Shown: positions 21,501-30,384 of the stretch, in pieces
Layout: each line of letters starts with the position of its first letter
How positions within the stretch are numbered: position 1 is the first letter of the stretch
Assembly: GCA_964418585.1 (NCBI GenBank)
Contig: CAYQMG010000089.1
Coordinates: 102,895-166,894, forward strand
Direction of reading: 5' to 3'
Length of the DNA stretch: 64,000 bases
Source of the DNA: JAJRTE01 sp964418585
Lineage (GTDB): Bacteria > Myxococcota_A > UBA796 > JAJRTE01
Position numbers and translations under genes: made by a program
Notes under the pieces: model-generated
Database searches by the model: none
Told to the model about the DNA's origin: nothing
The model's input: only the letters and a program-made list of their open reading frames with translations

Positions 21501-24500
21501 ACCGGCCCGACCCACCCGTTGGAGGAAGTTGGCCGGGTTCGGGGGGGCGTTGTTCATCGACACCGCGGACAACCCACCGATGTCCACTCCGAGTTCCATG
21601 GTGGTGGAACAACTCAGCACATTGATGGAGCCGGCCTTGAACTCACGTTCGTAGCCCTGCAACGTCCCTGCAGGAAGCTGGGCAGAATGCTCGGCGACCC
21701 GAAAATAAAACCACCCCTCCACGATTCGGTCGGTAACCTCGTGCCACACACCGGCGCTCCGGAGTTGCCGCACCTGTTCGTCTTGGGCCAGCCATGCCCG
21801 GATTTGTTCGAGGCTCCAGGGCGTTCCGTCAAAAGCCCGTTTGAAGGCGAACGGGGGGCGGGGCATGGTGACCTTGACACACCGGGTGTCGTACGCCCAG
21901 GGGTCATTGGGTTGGAGCGGTGTGTGCCCTCGCAACGTCGTATCCAGGAGTTGGCCGGTCAGTGGGCAGATCCACGCCTCCTGGATCGGCTCGAGACATG
22001 CCTGTCGTTCCAGGTCGAGCTGGTATCCATCCTGGGTCTGGTGCAGGAGTCGGCGGATGGCTTGCCAGGCTTCGTGGAGAATCTCGTTCACCTCCTCGCG
22101 GGTTTCCCTGTCGGAACCGAGACCGAAAGCCTGAACCAGGAGGGCGGCGAGGCGCGGTGGCCGGGCGGCCGTCATCCACTGGGGCCACGGTGTCCGGTGC
22201 CGCTCTCGTTTCTCGCCCTGGGGCAGGAGGTAGCTGGGACGGATCCGAGTCCCCATCCAGCGGAACAGCGCCGGTTCCATGGTGAGCGCGGTGTTGGCCC
22301 GAACGAAGAAGTCGAGACAGAGTTTCAGGAAATCCCGCCATGTCTGGAGTGTCTCGCCTCGAGCTTTCCAGGCAGCCGGAACACGGGTGATCCGGGTGAG
22401 GCCGGGGTAGGTGAGTTTCACGAGTCCCAGGGTCTCCAGTGCGCGTCGGCGGGAAGGTCTCCGGGCGAACTCCCGCACGACCAGGCCTCGCGCCAGTGCT
22501 TGATGGTCCAGGTCGAAGGGATCGTAGGTGCTGCGCGCTGCGTGCATCCAGGAGATCTCCCGTGTTTTCGAAAGTTCCTGGATGGCGGTTCGGAAGCAGA
22601 GAGGTTCGGTCTGGGACAGGCTGTCAATCTCCTGGCGGAGTCGCTCGATGGTTTGGTCGAGCACCGTTCCACGGTCGCCCAGTTCTCGCTGGAGGGCGAG
22701 GAGGCGTCCGAGTTCCGCCTCTTTTTCCTCTCTTTTTTCCTGTTGGTCCGCCTGAGAGGTCCCAGACGTCGCAATGACCTGGGCGTAAAGAAAACTCCGA
22801 ACGTAGTTGCGTTCCGAATCCCGCTGGGCCGCCGCTGCAAATCGGGCTGTGCCCTGGCGGCTGTCCGAGAACGTGATGAGTCGCCGACCGTCGGCGGGGC
22901 ACCCGTTCCCGGTACGGTCGGCCGGGACCCATTCGAGCAGCCCAGGAAGGACCACGCTCTGGGTGAACTGGATGGCGTTTCGGAACGTTTTCCAGAAAGG
23001 GCGGAGGGACGGGCCCTTGTGGAGGCATCGCGGGCACTGAAGAGGTTCGGAGGCGGATTCCAAAGATTCGAGCACCAGGAAACGGGGGCCCGGGGTTCCC
23101 AGCTCCCCTGTTTTTGGATCGAGTGTTTCCAGGTCCGGAGAGGAGGGGTCTGGGGGCGGTGCGAGCAGGGCCGTGGCGTGGTGTTGGAGCGGAAAGTGCA
23201 ATTCGGTACCCATTGGAGTGTCGGCAGGGTGTTCCGGTGCGGGGGACTCGTCGTCTTCTGGAGCGAACGGATCTTCCTCGTCGTCGGTGGCCGTGTCGCC
23301 CCGGTCCGGTGGGGGGCTGTTTGGAGGAAGGAAGCGGTCGGTGGCGTCCTGCTGCACCACGGTTCCTGCCAGGAAGATCTGGCTGCAGGTGTTGCACAGG
23401 ACCAGTTCATACACGAGCGAGCCACAGGCCTTGCAGGTGTGGCGTTCGTTGAAGTAGACCGTTCCAAAAGGCCATTCCGAGGACTGGAGCGGGCGGTGCG
23501 TTTTCCCCGGGCACGCCGGGTTGATACAGGCCCAGAGCCCGGGCTGGGTCCGGGCAAACAGGTGCAAGCGTAGAGGCAGGAACGGGGTGCCATCCGGGCC
23601 TGTCGCGCTGCTCAACAGGTCCAGGAACCGGACGGTCTGCTTTCGGGCCTCGGTTTGCTGTCGTGCCGAAGGGCCGAACAGGGTCTGCGTCAGGTCCGAG
23701 AGGCGGGCGGGTCCTCGGGAGACGAAAGCGCTTCGAACCGTCCGTGCTGGGAGGGAGGAACAGAGTTTCTCGTAGCGTTCGTCCTGGGTAAGCGCGGAGA
23801 GGGCGTCCAGGTCCGGGAACGTGGTCTCGAGCGGGTCTTTGTCGGGTAGCCTCGGAATGTCGTGCCGACCCAGCACCACGTGGACCTGATGATCCGGTTG
23901 GCCCGATACCGAAGCCAGGAAGCGCCGCAGCGCCTCTTCCGGGGTTCTCCCGTGGCGATCCTTGCCCTGGGACGCGATGGTGGCCGAGGTGGCGATGAAC
24001 CGGACGTTCTCGGCCCGGACTTCGAAGGCGGTGAGCACACGACGAAGCAGGAGCGCCAGTTCCGCGGCCTGTGACCCCAGGTAGGTGTGCGCCTCGTCGA
24101 TGACCACGTATTTGAGTCGGCCCCGGGAAAGCTCGAGGATCGGATGGTCGGCTGGACGAACCAGCATGTATTCGAGCATGGTCGCATTGGTGAGGAGGAT
24201 GGGAGGAGGCGCTTTTCTGAGCGACTTGCGGTCCAGCACCTCCTCGGGCCGGTGGCGCTTCTCCGATTCCGGCAAATGGTCCGGGGTGTTGCCGTTGTAA
24301 AGGCAGAACCGAACCGTGCCGTCGAAGCCTCGAGTCCAGGCTGCCAGCCTGTCCTGCTGGCTGTTGATGAGCGCGTTGAGTGGGTAGAGAAACAGAGCCT
24401 GGACTCCGACCAGCGGCCGTCGCCGGTGCCTCGCCTGGAGGGCGAGATCGTTGAGAATCGGGATGAGGAAGCACTCGGTCTTCCCGCTACCCGTGCCTGC

Positions 24501-24911
24501 ACTCACGACCACTGACCGGGGCGGGTCACTCATCAGGTGTCGCCAGGCCTCCCGTTGGTGCAGGTAGGGGTGGATCGATCGCGCCAGTCGCTGCTCCCGC
24601 AGCGTTTCCGGCGGGCTGTCCAGGTAGGAGACCAGGGTGGCATCGAGTTCTCCCGTGTCGGCGAGGTCCTGGAGTGTTTCCGGGCCGGTCCGGTGGCCGA
24701 ACTTGGCCTCGAACACCGGGTCGGAGAAGAGCGCGTTCTCGGTCCCGGGCGCGTGTTCGTAGGTGTCGGCGAGGAACTCCCTTAGGGGGCGGTTTCTGGG
24801 CGATAGATAGCTCAGCAAGGCCCGTCCGTACCGAGTGGTCAGGTTGTCCAGCAGGATGTTGAACTCGTTGGAACGCGATCGTTCGGAAGAAGGGAGATCT
24901 GGATTCGTCAT
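18537..24911 (-). CDS. druE: Very large DEAD/DEAH helicase with DUF1998, DruE-like (Druantia anti-phage defence)
   Basis: A 2124-residue protein. Helicase motifs: Walker A GTGSGKT (139-145), LYPLNALINSQ, TNATMLEYML, DEAH (272-275), SAT (309-311), and later ELGVDIGG and QRVGRAGRR near 1100-1140. A cysteine-rich segment lies near 455-512 (CKACG, CNTC), another near 1435-1458 (CLQCGW, CPCCG), and the DUF1998 cysteine pattern (CPNHCDAACHACLLG) near 1697-1712. About 395 residues follow without a domain I recognise. Size, DUF1998 and a large unknown partner directly upstream match DruE of Druantia, which protects against phage. The mechanism is not established from sequence. The start ATG at 24911 follows AAGGAGAG. 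It lies 48 nt after the druH-like stop, so the genes are probably cotranscribed. A DISARM DrmA call is less likely: no methylase or PLD gene is present. Confidence 0.82.
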   Translation of the reverse strand: MTNPDLPSSERSRSNEFNILLDNLTTRYGRALLSYLSPRNRPLREFLADTYEHAPGTENALFSDPVFEAKFGHRTGPETLQDLADTGELDATLVSYLDSPPETLREQRLARSIHPYLHQREAWRHLMSDPPRSVVVSAGTGSGKTECFLIPILNDLALQARHRRRPLVGVQALFLYPLNALINSQQDRLAAWTRGFDGTVRFCLYNGNTPDHLPESEKRHRPEEVLDRKSLRKAPPPILLTNATMLEYMLVRPADHPILELSRGRLKYVVIDEAHTYLGSQAAELALLLRRVLTAFEVRAENVRFIATSATIASQGKDRHGRTPEEALRRFLASVSGQPDHQVHVVLGRHDIPRLPDKDPLETTFPDLDALSALTQDERYEKLCSSLPARTVRSAFVSRGPARLSDLTQTLFGPSARQQTEARKQTVRFLDLLSSATGPDGTPFLPLRLHLFARTQPGLWACINPACPGKTHRPLQSSEWPFGTVYFNERHTCKACGSLVYELVLCNTCSQIFLAGTVVQQDATDRFLPPNSPPPDRGDTATDDEEDPFAPEDDESPAPEHPADTPMGTELHFPLQHHATALLAPPPDPSSPDLETLDPKTGELGTPGPRFLVLESLESASEPLQCPRCLHKGPSLRPFWKTFRNAIQFTQSVVLPGLLEWVPADRTGNGCPADGRRLITFSDSRQGTARFAAAAQRDSERNYVRSFLYAQVIATSGTSQADQQEKREEKEAELGRLLALQRELGDRGTVLDQTIERLRQEIDSLSQTEPLCFRTAIQELSKTREISWMHAARSTYDPFDLDHQALARGLVVREFARRPSRRRALETLGLVKLTYPGLTRITRVPAAWKARGETLQTWRDFLKLCLDFFVRANTALTMEPALFRWMGTRIRPSYLLPQGEKRERHRTPWPQWMTAARPPRLAALLVQAFGLGSDRETREEVNEILHEAWQAIRRLLHQTQDGYQLDLERQACLEPIQEAWICPLTGQLLDTTLRGHTPLQPNDPWAYDTRCVKVTMPRPPFAFKRAFDGTPWSLEQIRAWLAQDEQVRQLRSAGVWHEVTDRIVEGWFYFRVAEHSAQLPAGTLQGYEREFKAGSINVLSCSTTMELGVDIGGLSAVSMNNAPPNPANFLQRVGRAGRRGERTAVSVTVCRNLPHDQAVFRNPLWPFTTPLHVTDVCLDSGPIVQRHVNAVCLTDFLLQYQAAGDKAIPKLHCGWFFEADSEAPSVCDRFFEYLQATAPARDELQYRLEVLRRRSIKERTRIEDLLEDVAESMHAARRGYLNTLEGLQTEWNALEPEDRDGSPVALAIQRQLKRHREEYLLGYLATRQFLPGYGFPTNVVPFVTTTAEELAVRRKRGRRPSRPERTSEKREDNLALLRGYPTRELRMALNEYAPGLEVVLDGRAYRSAGVTLNWHIPPEATENLINELQDLQVGSRCLQCGWVTAGRTWVESCPCCGSSNLHHRQFLIPSGFAVDIRSKASTELGAKPWMPPLESWISSGENPFVPFGSPPVVRLRHAPNGKLIHLSHGAHGHGYAVCLRCGRTVSEPWDPENPASAELPEAMRQHKRLRGGRDSSGRKGPEILCEGNGEPFAIKRHLALGSTTITDVLELHFLNPHTGMPLQEESEAITIAVALKLALAETLGVEEEEIGCTVAHGREGAHTCLAVILYDTADGGAGFCAEAPAMLTHLLKAARARLDCPNHCDAACHACLLGHDTQHERKQLNRHRARTFLSERLLHALELPQDLKCFGDATTVEWQSPIQAIQRVVLRHPLTRARFVLQGNPADWDLGAWNARHVLLHMAESGTQVDLLLPPSALDQADWQTRRQLANLAEFARLHLFLQHNQKNDSPTITYAELHHDDTVTAFATDDHAALLPGPAWLDTRQDATNVHATLNSPTLPDDLSPLSPDQLQPPDPGTVHELVINHDNPMFHNRTRFAHHFWKLVQQTHPGTARALQAGPARRVTYSDRYVKSPLSTLGLFLLLQGLEKLGTLSSDTILSIITTAVQQDGWRSPRLIHHDWTNPTTQEKVLSSLLATLRPKTQVQLVDHPRKLAHHRTLEILWSNPNRRLTLRLDQGVAFFSVHDPRFDFNQHPVNQAHTLHTTSWRIRPASPFPVYCYIDLS

Positions 24912-24959
24912 CGTTCTCTCCTTTTCTGCGAGGAGACGGCCGGGTGAAAGGCGCAAGGG

Positions 24960-27900
24960 TCAGTCCGCCGCTGAACCGGAAGGGTAAGATTTCTTTCGGC
25001 GCGTTCGTTTGTGCACCGCCACCGGACCCGCCCCAGCGCGTGCAGCGCTTGCTGGTTTGAAAGGACTCGGCTCGTTTTCCCACGGGGTTTCGGAGGGGAA
25101 CGGAGGCAATTTCTCCTGGAACGCGGGCCATGGGCTTTTCCACCGTTCCCTGGCCAGCAGGATCAAGGCGAGTTGATATGCGGTTTCGAAGTATTCCGGA
25201 TCGAATTCCTTGAACTCGCGGAGAAAGAAGATGACCCGGCGCTCGAGCCGTGTTCCGGAGACGGCCGCGGAGGCTGCCGCGGCCGGAGCGAAGACCACGG
25301 GCCTGGTGTAGCCGGGGACCAGATTCTTGTCGGTGAAGGGGGACAAGGGACTTTTCCCCAGCGGACCGTGTATGGCCTCTGTTTTCAGCGTGGTGAAAAC
25401 CGGGCCGGCCGGGCAGCAGGGCCACTGGTCGGAAGCGTGGCGTTCGCGGAGTTCACGGACGGTATCCCGCAGCGAATCGTAGATGGGTTCCACCGGTCCG
25501 ACACCACGGGCCGACAACACCTCGTTTTTCCGGCAGGGTGAATGCTGGATTCCCTCCTGTTCCGCCCACCTGCAGAATGGGATGGTCACCGTGGGAAGGA
25601 GGTTCTCCACCCGCTTGACGCCGTGGGTCAGGGTGCGCTCCACCAGGGTGGCCATCCCCGCGTCCCGGGCGTGCATGGCGGGTAGACAGGATCGGTGGTA
25701 TTGCTCGAAAGCGTTCTCCCAGGCGCCCAGGGGGACGAGTTCCCACATGAACGGGAAGCGCTCGAACAGGTCCCAGATGGCCTCGAAGTCAGGTTCGTGC
25801 ATGGATCGAACCGCGGCCATGGCCACCACGTCGGGCATGTAGCTCATGCAGCGCAACACGTCGAACGTGGCGGGTGGGATGTCGGCGGCCACCTCGAGGA
25901 ACCCTGTGACGACGCGCCAGTCCTCGTCTCTCGGGTTGGCTGCCAGGGACCGGAGGGCCAGGGCGATGTGGTCCCAACGGGTTCTGGCAGGGTGTTGCTC
26001 CATGGCCGCAACCAAGGCACTGTCGACCCGGTCCAGGGTCTGTGAGACCCGGCCTGGAGGTTCGTCGACCGTCCAGGCGAGGGTGCGGCCTCGGTGCCAC
26101 GCGCCATCTCGAGCCGTGATCAGCCAGGTGCCGGGTTCTCGTGATTCCGGTGCGAATCGCCAACGCGGTGTTCCGGCAGCGTCGTGTCCGATGAATGGGA
26201 GCGTTTCCGTCTTGCTCACATTTTTCAGTGGTCGTGCCTCCACGGTCACCTCGTCGAGCGGTTGCCCGGTTGCGCCTGTCAGCACCACCTCCCCGCGGCT
26301 CGTGTCTCGTTGAAGGACCCAGTCGTATCGCCGGACCCGGATGCTGGTTCCTTGACCTGGCGTGCTGCCAACCTCGAACACCTGGAGGCGCACATCGGTG
26401 TCGTAGGTATCGCTCATTGCAAGCAGTCGCTCCACTGCCGGGAGCACGTGCCGGAGGGGGAGTTCGTGGAATCCCTCTCGGACTCGAGGCACCGGTTGGG
26501 TGGTTTCCAGCCTGGTGCTGAGATCGGAACTGGACGCGGACAGGTAGTACCGTCCTGTGGTCGAGGGGGTGATGATTCGGAGGCGATGGCGTCCCAGTCT
26601 GGAGATGTGGATGGGGTGATCATGAGGGAGGGGGTCCGACTTTGCCGATTCGAACGAAGCCCGCTCCACAGGCCAGGGCAGACAAAGGTCGACCTCGGTC
26701 CCGAAATCGAGGCGCAGGTGAAGGTGCGGAAGGTGGGGTGCGACACAGGGCACGTGGACGGTGTGGCCCTCGTTGGTACGGGAGATGTACACGCCCTCGG
26801 CCGCGCGAACCAGGCCGACCCTTCGGAGAAAGCGGCTGGAGAGTGTGATTGCGCCGTCCCTCTCCCGGTCACCCACGGTCATGGTCCACCTGAAATCGGG
26901 AGGAAGAACGGTCAACCTATTCTCCCACGCCACCTCCTCCCTCTCTCCGTAGAGACGAAACCGGAGCGTCCCGAACAGGGTTTCGTCCCACGGGCGCCAG
27001 GATCCATCGGGGTGCCGGACCCGGATCCTCTGGGTGTTCACCGGCGCACGTCGGGCCGAACTCAGGGTTCGATACAGGTCGGGCAGCCCCAACCAGAGAG
27101 TGCTTGAGGTGTCCGGAAGGTCGAGTCGCGCCCCGGAGAAGCTGTACTCCCCTTCTTCGGCTTCGGCCGCAGTGCGAACCCTCACCTGGTCTCCATTCCG
27201 GTGAAAGGTCACGTCCCCCTGGACACGGTAAGCCGTCCTGTCCAGGGGGGCGCCCATGAAGGATGCACCGACCCCCTGGTACGTCTTCGGAGACCAGTCT
27301 GCGCCGGCCAGCACCAGGACCTCCTCCGAGCGCACCTTGCAACTCCCCGTGGCAAGAAGCTCCCACGCTCCCGGTGCTTGCGTATCCTGGCGGAAGGTCC
27401 AGGGAAGGTCAGGGAGTGCCGAGGCCCCCTCGAGCCCGGCGACCTTGGCCAGCACCTCGCTGCCACTGGAAATCTCGAGCAGAATCTCGCCTGTTTCCTC
27501 GAGAACCAGCCCACGTGCTCCGGTGGTGGTCAAGATCCAGTAGGGATTGCCCTGCTCGTGTCGACGGAGGAGCCGGCCGTATGCAGCGACCTCGGAGTGT
27601 TCTGGAGAGTACATACGGAGTCCCAGGCGTCGCGAGCCAGGGTCCAGCTTTGTGCCGAGAAAGGACTCGAGCACGGCCGGCTCGATGCGTCGCGCGGCCG
27701 ACAGGCGTCGTTCGAGGTGCCACTTACCGTTGCGCTCCACCAACCAGGTCGCCATGCGAATCCGGTCCTTCGCCCCGCGCGCCACGTCGCTCGCCGTGGA
27801 TACGAGGCCGCGCAGAAACGCCAGGGCCGTGTCGTTTTCGAGCAGAATGGGCATGGTGTCCCGCCAGGCGGGATCATGGAGGTCCAACCAGGCGACCGGG

Positions 27901-28532
27901 TCCTGCTTGTCGTCCAGGGGGTAACGGGAGCGGAGGGACCAGACCTGGGCTACCAGGTCAGCCGCCAGCGCCTCGGTCTCCTCGCTTCGAAGGGATACCG
28001 GCAGCAGGTGCGCGCGGTCCGCCGCCACCTGGAACAGCTCCTCAGACGATTCGGTCCCGCCGTATCCGTACACGCGGAAATCTTCCATGATCGCGCGGAA
28101 GTAGGCGTGTAGCTTCGACCCCTCCTGTTGGAGCAGCTTCAGGGGCATGCCGCCCTCGCATGCGATGGTCACCAGGTAGAGTTGCCTTCCGTTTCGGGAC
28201 AGGACAGGCCTGTCCCACCGTTCGAGCCCGGTCCGGATCACGGCAACCAGTGTGCTCCAGTTCCATTGCTCCTTGCCAATGCTGCATTTGAGTCCATCCC
28301 AGGACCATGCACCGTGCTCATGACGTCGTCGCCACCACTCGGCACCCGCGAGACAGATCATGGCCGCCTCGTCAGGTGAGATCCGGGTGGAGGGCAGGGA
28401 AGACAGCCGCGCACGCAGTCCGGCCAGGATGGCGTGCCATTCTTCCCGGGTACACCGGTAGGCATAAAGCGGACGCCCGTCCGGTTCGGGTGGTCTGTCC
28501 ACGTGTCGCTCCAGAAACTCTCTCAGCTTCAT
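24960..28532 (-). CDS. druH: DruH-like protein of a type III Druantia system
   Basis: A 1190-residue protein of unknown biochemistry. The first 300 residues are mostly helical (EEWHAILAGLRARL; GAEWWRRRHEHGAWSW; YFRAIMEDFRVYGYGG). Residues about 330-800 look beta-rich, with many short charged strands and repeated GTW/WRPWDE-type segments. The C-terminal third is helical again (RVIFFLREFKEFDPEYFETAYQLALILLARE). This resembles the STY4851/ECs_5259 family encoded beside the DUF1998 helicase in E. coli type III Druantia; the call rests on gene order, size and resemblance recalled from knowledge. The best start is the ATG at 28532 after AAGGAGG. An in-frame ATG at 28664 after AGAGGAG would add 44 residues. 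Longer N-terminal readings are antisense to the aldehyde dehydrogenase gene and are not real. Confidence 0.72.
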   Translation of the reverse strand: MKLREFLERHVDRPPEPDGRPLYAYRCTREEWHAILAGLRARLSSLPSTRISPDEAAMICLAGAEWWRRRHEHGAWSWDGLKCSIGKEQWNWSTLVAVIRTGLERWDRPVLSRNGRQLYLVTIACEGGMPLKLLQQEGSKLHAYFRAIMEDFRVYGYGGTESSEELFQVAADRAHLLPVSLRSEETEALAADLVAQVWSLRSRYPLDDKQDPVAWLDLHDPAWRDTMPILLENDTALAFLRGLVSTASDVARGAKDRIRMATWLVERNGKWHLERRLSAARRIEPAVLESFLGTKLDPGSRRLGLRMYSPEHSEVAAYGRLLRRHEQGNPYWILTTTGARGLVLEETGEILLEISSGSEVLAKVAGLEGASALPDLPWTFRQDTQAPGAWELLATGSCKVRSEEVLVLAGADWSPKTYQGVGASFMGAPLDRTAYRVQGDVTFHRNGDQVRVRTAAEAEEGEYSFSGARLDLPDTSSTLWLGLPDLYRTLSSARRAPVNTQRIRVRHPDGSWRPWDETLFGTLRFRLYGEREEVAWENRLTVLPPDFRWTMTVGDRERDGAITLSSRFLRRVGLVRAAEGVYISRTNEGHTVHVPCVAPHLPHLHLRLDFGTEVDLCLPWPVERASFESAKSDPLPHDHPIHISRLGRHRLRIITPSTTGRYYLSASSSDLSTRLETTQPVPRVREGFHELPLRHVLPAVERLLAMSDTYDTDVRLQVFEVGSTPGQGTSIRVRRYDWVLQRDTSRGEVVLTGATGQPLDEVTVEARPLKNVSKTETLPFIGHDAAGTPRWRFAPESREPGTWLITARDGAWHRGRTLAWTVDEPPGRVSQTLDRVDSALVAAMEQHPARTRWDHIALALRSLAANPRDEDWRVVTGFLEVAADIPPATFDVLRCMSYMPDVVAMAAVRSMHEPDFEAIWDLFERFPFMWELVPLGAWENAFEQYHRSCLPAMHARDAGMATLVERTLTHGVKRVENLLPTVTIPFCRWAEQEGIQHSPCRKNEVLSARGVGPVEPIYDSLRDTVRELRERHASDQWPCCPAGPVFTTLKTEAIHGPLGKSPLSPFTDKNLVPGYTRPVVFAPAAAASAAVSGTRLERRVIFFLREFKEFDPEYFETAYQLALILLARERWKSPWPAFQEKLPPFPSETPWENEPSPFKPASAARAGAGPVAVHKRTRRKKSYPSGSAAD

Positions 28533-28732
28533 CCCACTCCCTCCTTGGACGGCACGCGCCTCGACCACCCCGGGACCGGTCCGGGCCGGGGGGGCTGAAG
28601 GCGGGAAAGCGTGGTATTCCCCACCACCTTGCGCCCTGACCGGTCCCGCGGACAAGACCTGCATGGTCTCCTCTTTCAGGTATTGGCGATCAGCAACGAG
28701 GAACTGACATCGACCGGCGCACCAACTCGAGT

Positions 28733-28761
28733 TTGACATCCCGGAGCAGGCTGACGAGAAT
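28733..28761 (+). promoter_or_regulatory. Promoter for the aldehyde dehydrogenase gene
   Basis: TTGACA (28733-28738), 17-nt spacer, GAGAAT (28756-28761), about 35 nt before the start codon. The -35 is a perfect consensus and the -10 matches at four of six positions. Confidence 0.5.
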
Positions 28762-28796
28762 AGCGAAGCGTGCTCGTGTGAAAGGAGGCCTCCGTC

Positions 28797-30236
28797 ATGT
28801 TGAAGGAATCGTATCCGTGCTACGTGGCCAACCAGCCGGTGACTCCGAACCAGGACCTCGAGGTACGAGACAAGTACTCCGGCCAGACCGTGACTCGGGT
28901 CCCCCTGGCCGGACCGGATCTCATCGAAACCGCCATCGGGAAGGCAGCAGCAGCCGTCCCGGCGATGCGGGAACTGCCTGCCTATCGTCGGGCCAGTGTC
29001 CTGAACCACTGTCTCCAGAGGTTCGAGGAGCGCTTCGACGAACTCGCCATCGCACTCTGTGTGGAAGCCGGAAAGCCCATCCGGGACGCCCGCGGTGAAG
29101 TGACACGGCTCATCGACACCTTCCGGATTGCGGCCGAGGAAGCTGTGCGGCTCAACGCTGATTTCCTCCCTCTGGACATCTCGCCTCGAGCCGATGGCTA
29201 CGAGGGCATCACCCGCCGTGTGCCGGTCGGGGCCTGCGCGTTCATCAGCCCATTCAACTTCCCTCTCAACCTCGTCGCCCACAAGGTCGCTCCCGCAATC
29301 GCCGTGGGATGCCCGTTCGTGCTCAAGCCCGCCTCGTTCACCCCGGTCGGGGCCTTGATCATCGGCGAAATCCTCGCAGAGACCGACCTCCCTGAAGGCG
29401 CATTCAGCATCCTCCCCGCGCGGCGACAGGACGCATGGCCGCTGGTCACCGACGACCGGTTGAAACTCCTCTCCTTCACCGGATCCCCGGAGGTCGGCTG
29501 GTCCCTCAAGGCCCAGGCGGGCAAGAAAAGAGTCGTCCTCGAACTCGGGGGGAACGCCGGGTGTATCGTTGACGAGGGCGCAGACCTGGAACGGGTCGCG
29601 GATCGGATTACCTTCGGCGCTTTCTACCAGTCCGGACAGTCTTGCATCAGTGTCCAGCGCATCCTGATCCACGATTCCCTCTACGATGACCTCGTCCCCA
29701 TGCTCGTGGAACGGGCACGCGCATTGAAACCTGGAAACCCTCAGCACGAATCGGTCTCCCTCGGCCCCATCATCAGCGAGGCGGACGCAATCCGTATCGC
29801 AACCTGGATCGACGAGGCTGTACAACACGGGGCACGGATCCTCTGTGGCGGTCACCGAAACGGCTCGTTCGTCGAGGCCACGCTCCTCGAAAACGTCGAC
29901 CCCAAGGACAAGGTGAGCTGCGCCGAGGTCTTCGGTCCCGTCGCCACAGTCCAGCGGTTCTCCAACTTCCAACAGGCCGTCCAGATCGTCAATGACAGCA
30001 GGTACGGACTCCAGGCCGGCGTCTTCACTCGAGACCTGAACCGGGCCTTCTACGCATGGAACCATCTCGAGGTCGGAGGCGTCGTCATCAACGACATCCC
30101 GTCCATGCGCGTGGACAGCATGCCTTACGGCGGCGTCAAGGACAGCGGGCTGGGCCGGGAAGGGGTCCCCTACGCCATGGAGCACATGACCGAGACCCGC
30201 CTGATGGTGCTCCATCGAGCGGGCCGACTGTCGTAA
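28797..30236 (+). CDS. NAD(P)-dependent aldehyde dehydrogenase family protein
   Basis: A 479-residue enzyme that oxidises an aldehyde to the acid (or acyl) form with NAD(P). Visible family features are FISPFNFPLNL for coenzyme binding, LSFTGSPEVG, the general base Glu249 in LELGGNAG, and the catalytic Cys283 in QSGQSCISVQR. EVFGPV and YGLQAGVFTRD follow. The C-terminal PYGGVKDSGLGREG is typical of non-phosphorylating aldehyde dehydrogenases. The substrate is not predictable. The SD is very strong (AAAGGAGG). The gene starts 264 nt from the divergent druH-like gene. Confidence 0.93.
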   Translation: MLKESYPCYVANQPVTPNQDLEVRDKYSGQTVTRVPLAGPDLIETAIGKAAAAVPAMRELPAYRRASVLNHCLQRFEERFDELAIALCVEAGKPIRDARGEVTRLIDTFRIAAEEAVRLNADFLPLDISPRADGYEGITRRVPVGACAFISPFNFPLNLVAHKVAPAIAVGCPFVLKPASFTPVGALIIGEILAETDLPEGAFSILPARRQDAWPLVTDDRLKLLSFTGSPEVGWSLKAQAGKKRVVLELGGNAGCIVDEGADLERVADRITFGAFYQSGQSCISVQRILIHDSLYDDLVPMLVERARALKPGNPQHESVSLGPIISEADAIRIATWIDEAVQHGARILCGGHRNGSFVEATLLENVDPKDKVSCAEVFGPVATVQRFSNFQQAVQIVNDSRYGLQAGVFTRDLNRAFYAWNHLEVGGVVINDIPSMRVDSMPYGGVKDSGLGREGVPYAMEHMTETRLMVLHRAGRLS

Positions 30237-30298
30237 GAGAGGGGGGGGAGCGTGCGGTGCTCTGGAGGCTTGTGGCGAGGAAAGGAGGGGGGGCGCCC

Positions 30299-30326
30299 TT
30301 GACGCTCAGAAAAGTATGCATATATA
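30299..30326 (+). promoter_or_regulatory. Promoter for the thioredoxin gene
   Basis: TTGACG (30299-30304), 16-nt spacer, TATATA (30321-30326), in a notably AT-rich patch. The thioredoxin start codon is 58 nt downstream. Confidence 0.5.
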
Positions 30327-30384
30327 GTGATGAAAGCAATCAGCCATTTTTTATTGACCTCAAGCAAGAAAGGGAGATGACATC

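Noticed and set aside
21276..23573. 765-codon plus-strand ORF and smaller ones opposite the DruE-like gene
   Set aside because: They are antisense to a motif-rich gene, have no domains, SD or promoter, and arise from GC-rich codon positions that suppress stops.
18537..28532. DISARM system
   Set aside because: DISARM has a DUF1998 gene separate from its helicase, plus a PLD gene and a methylase. None is present; the two-gene layout fits Druantia III better.
28533..30215. N-terminal extension of the DruH-like frame to 1751 codons
   Set aside because: It runs antisense through the whole aldehyde dehydrogenase gene; strong SDs support starts at 28532 or 28664.
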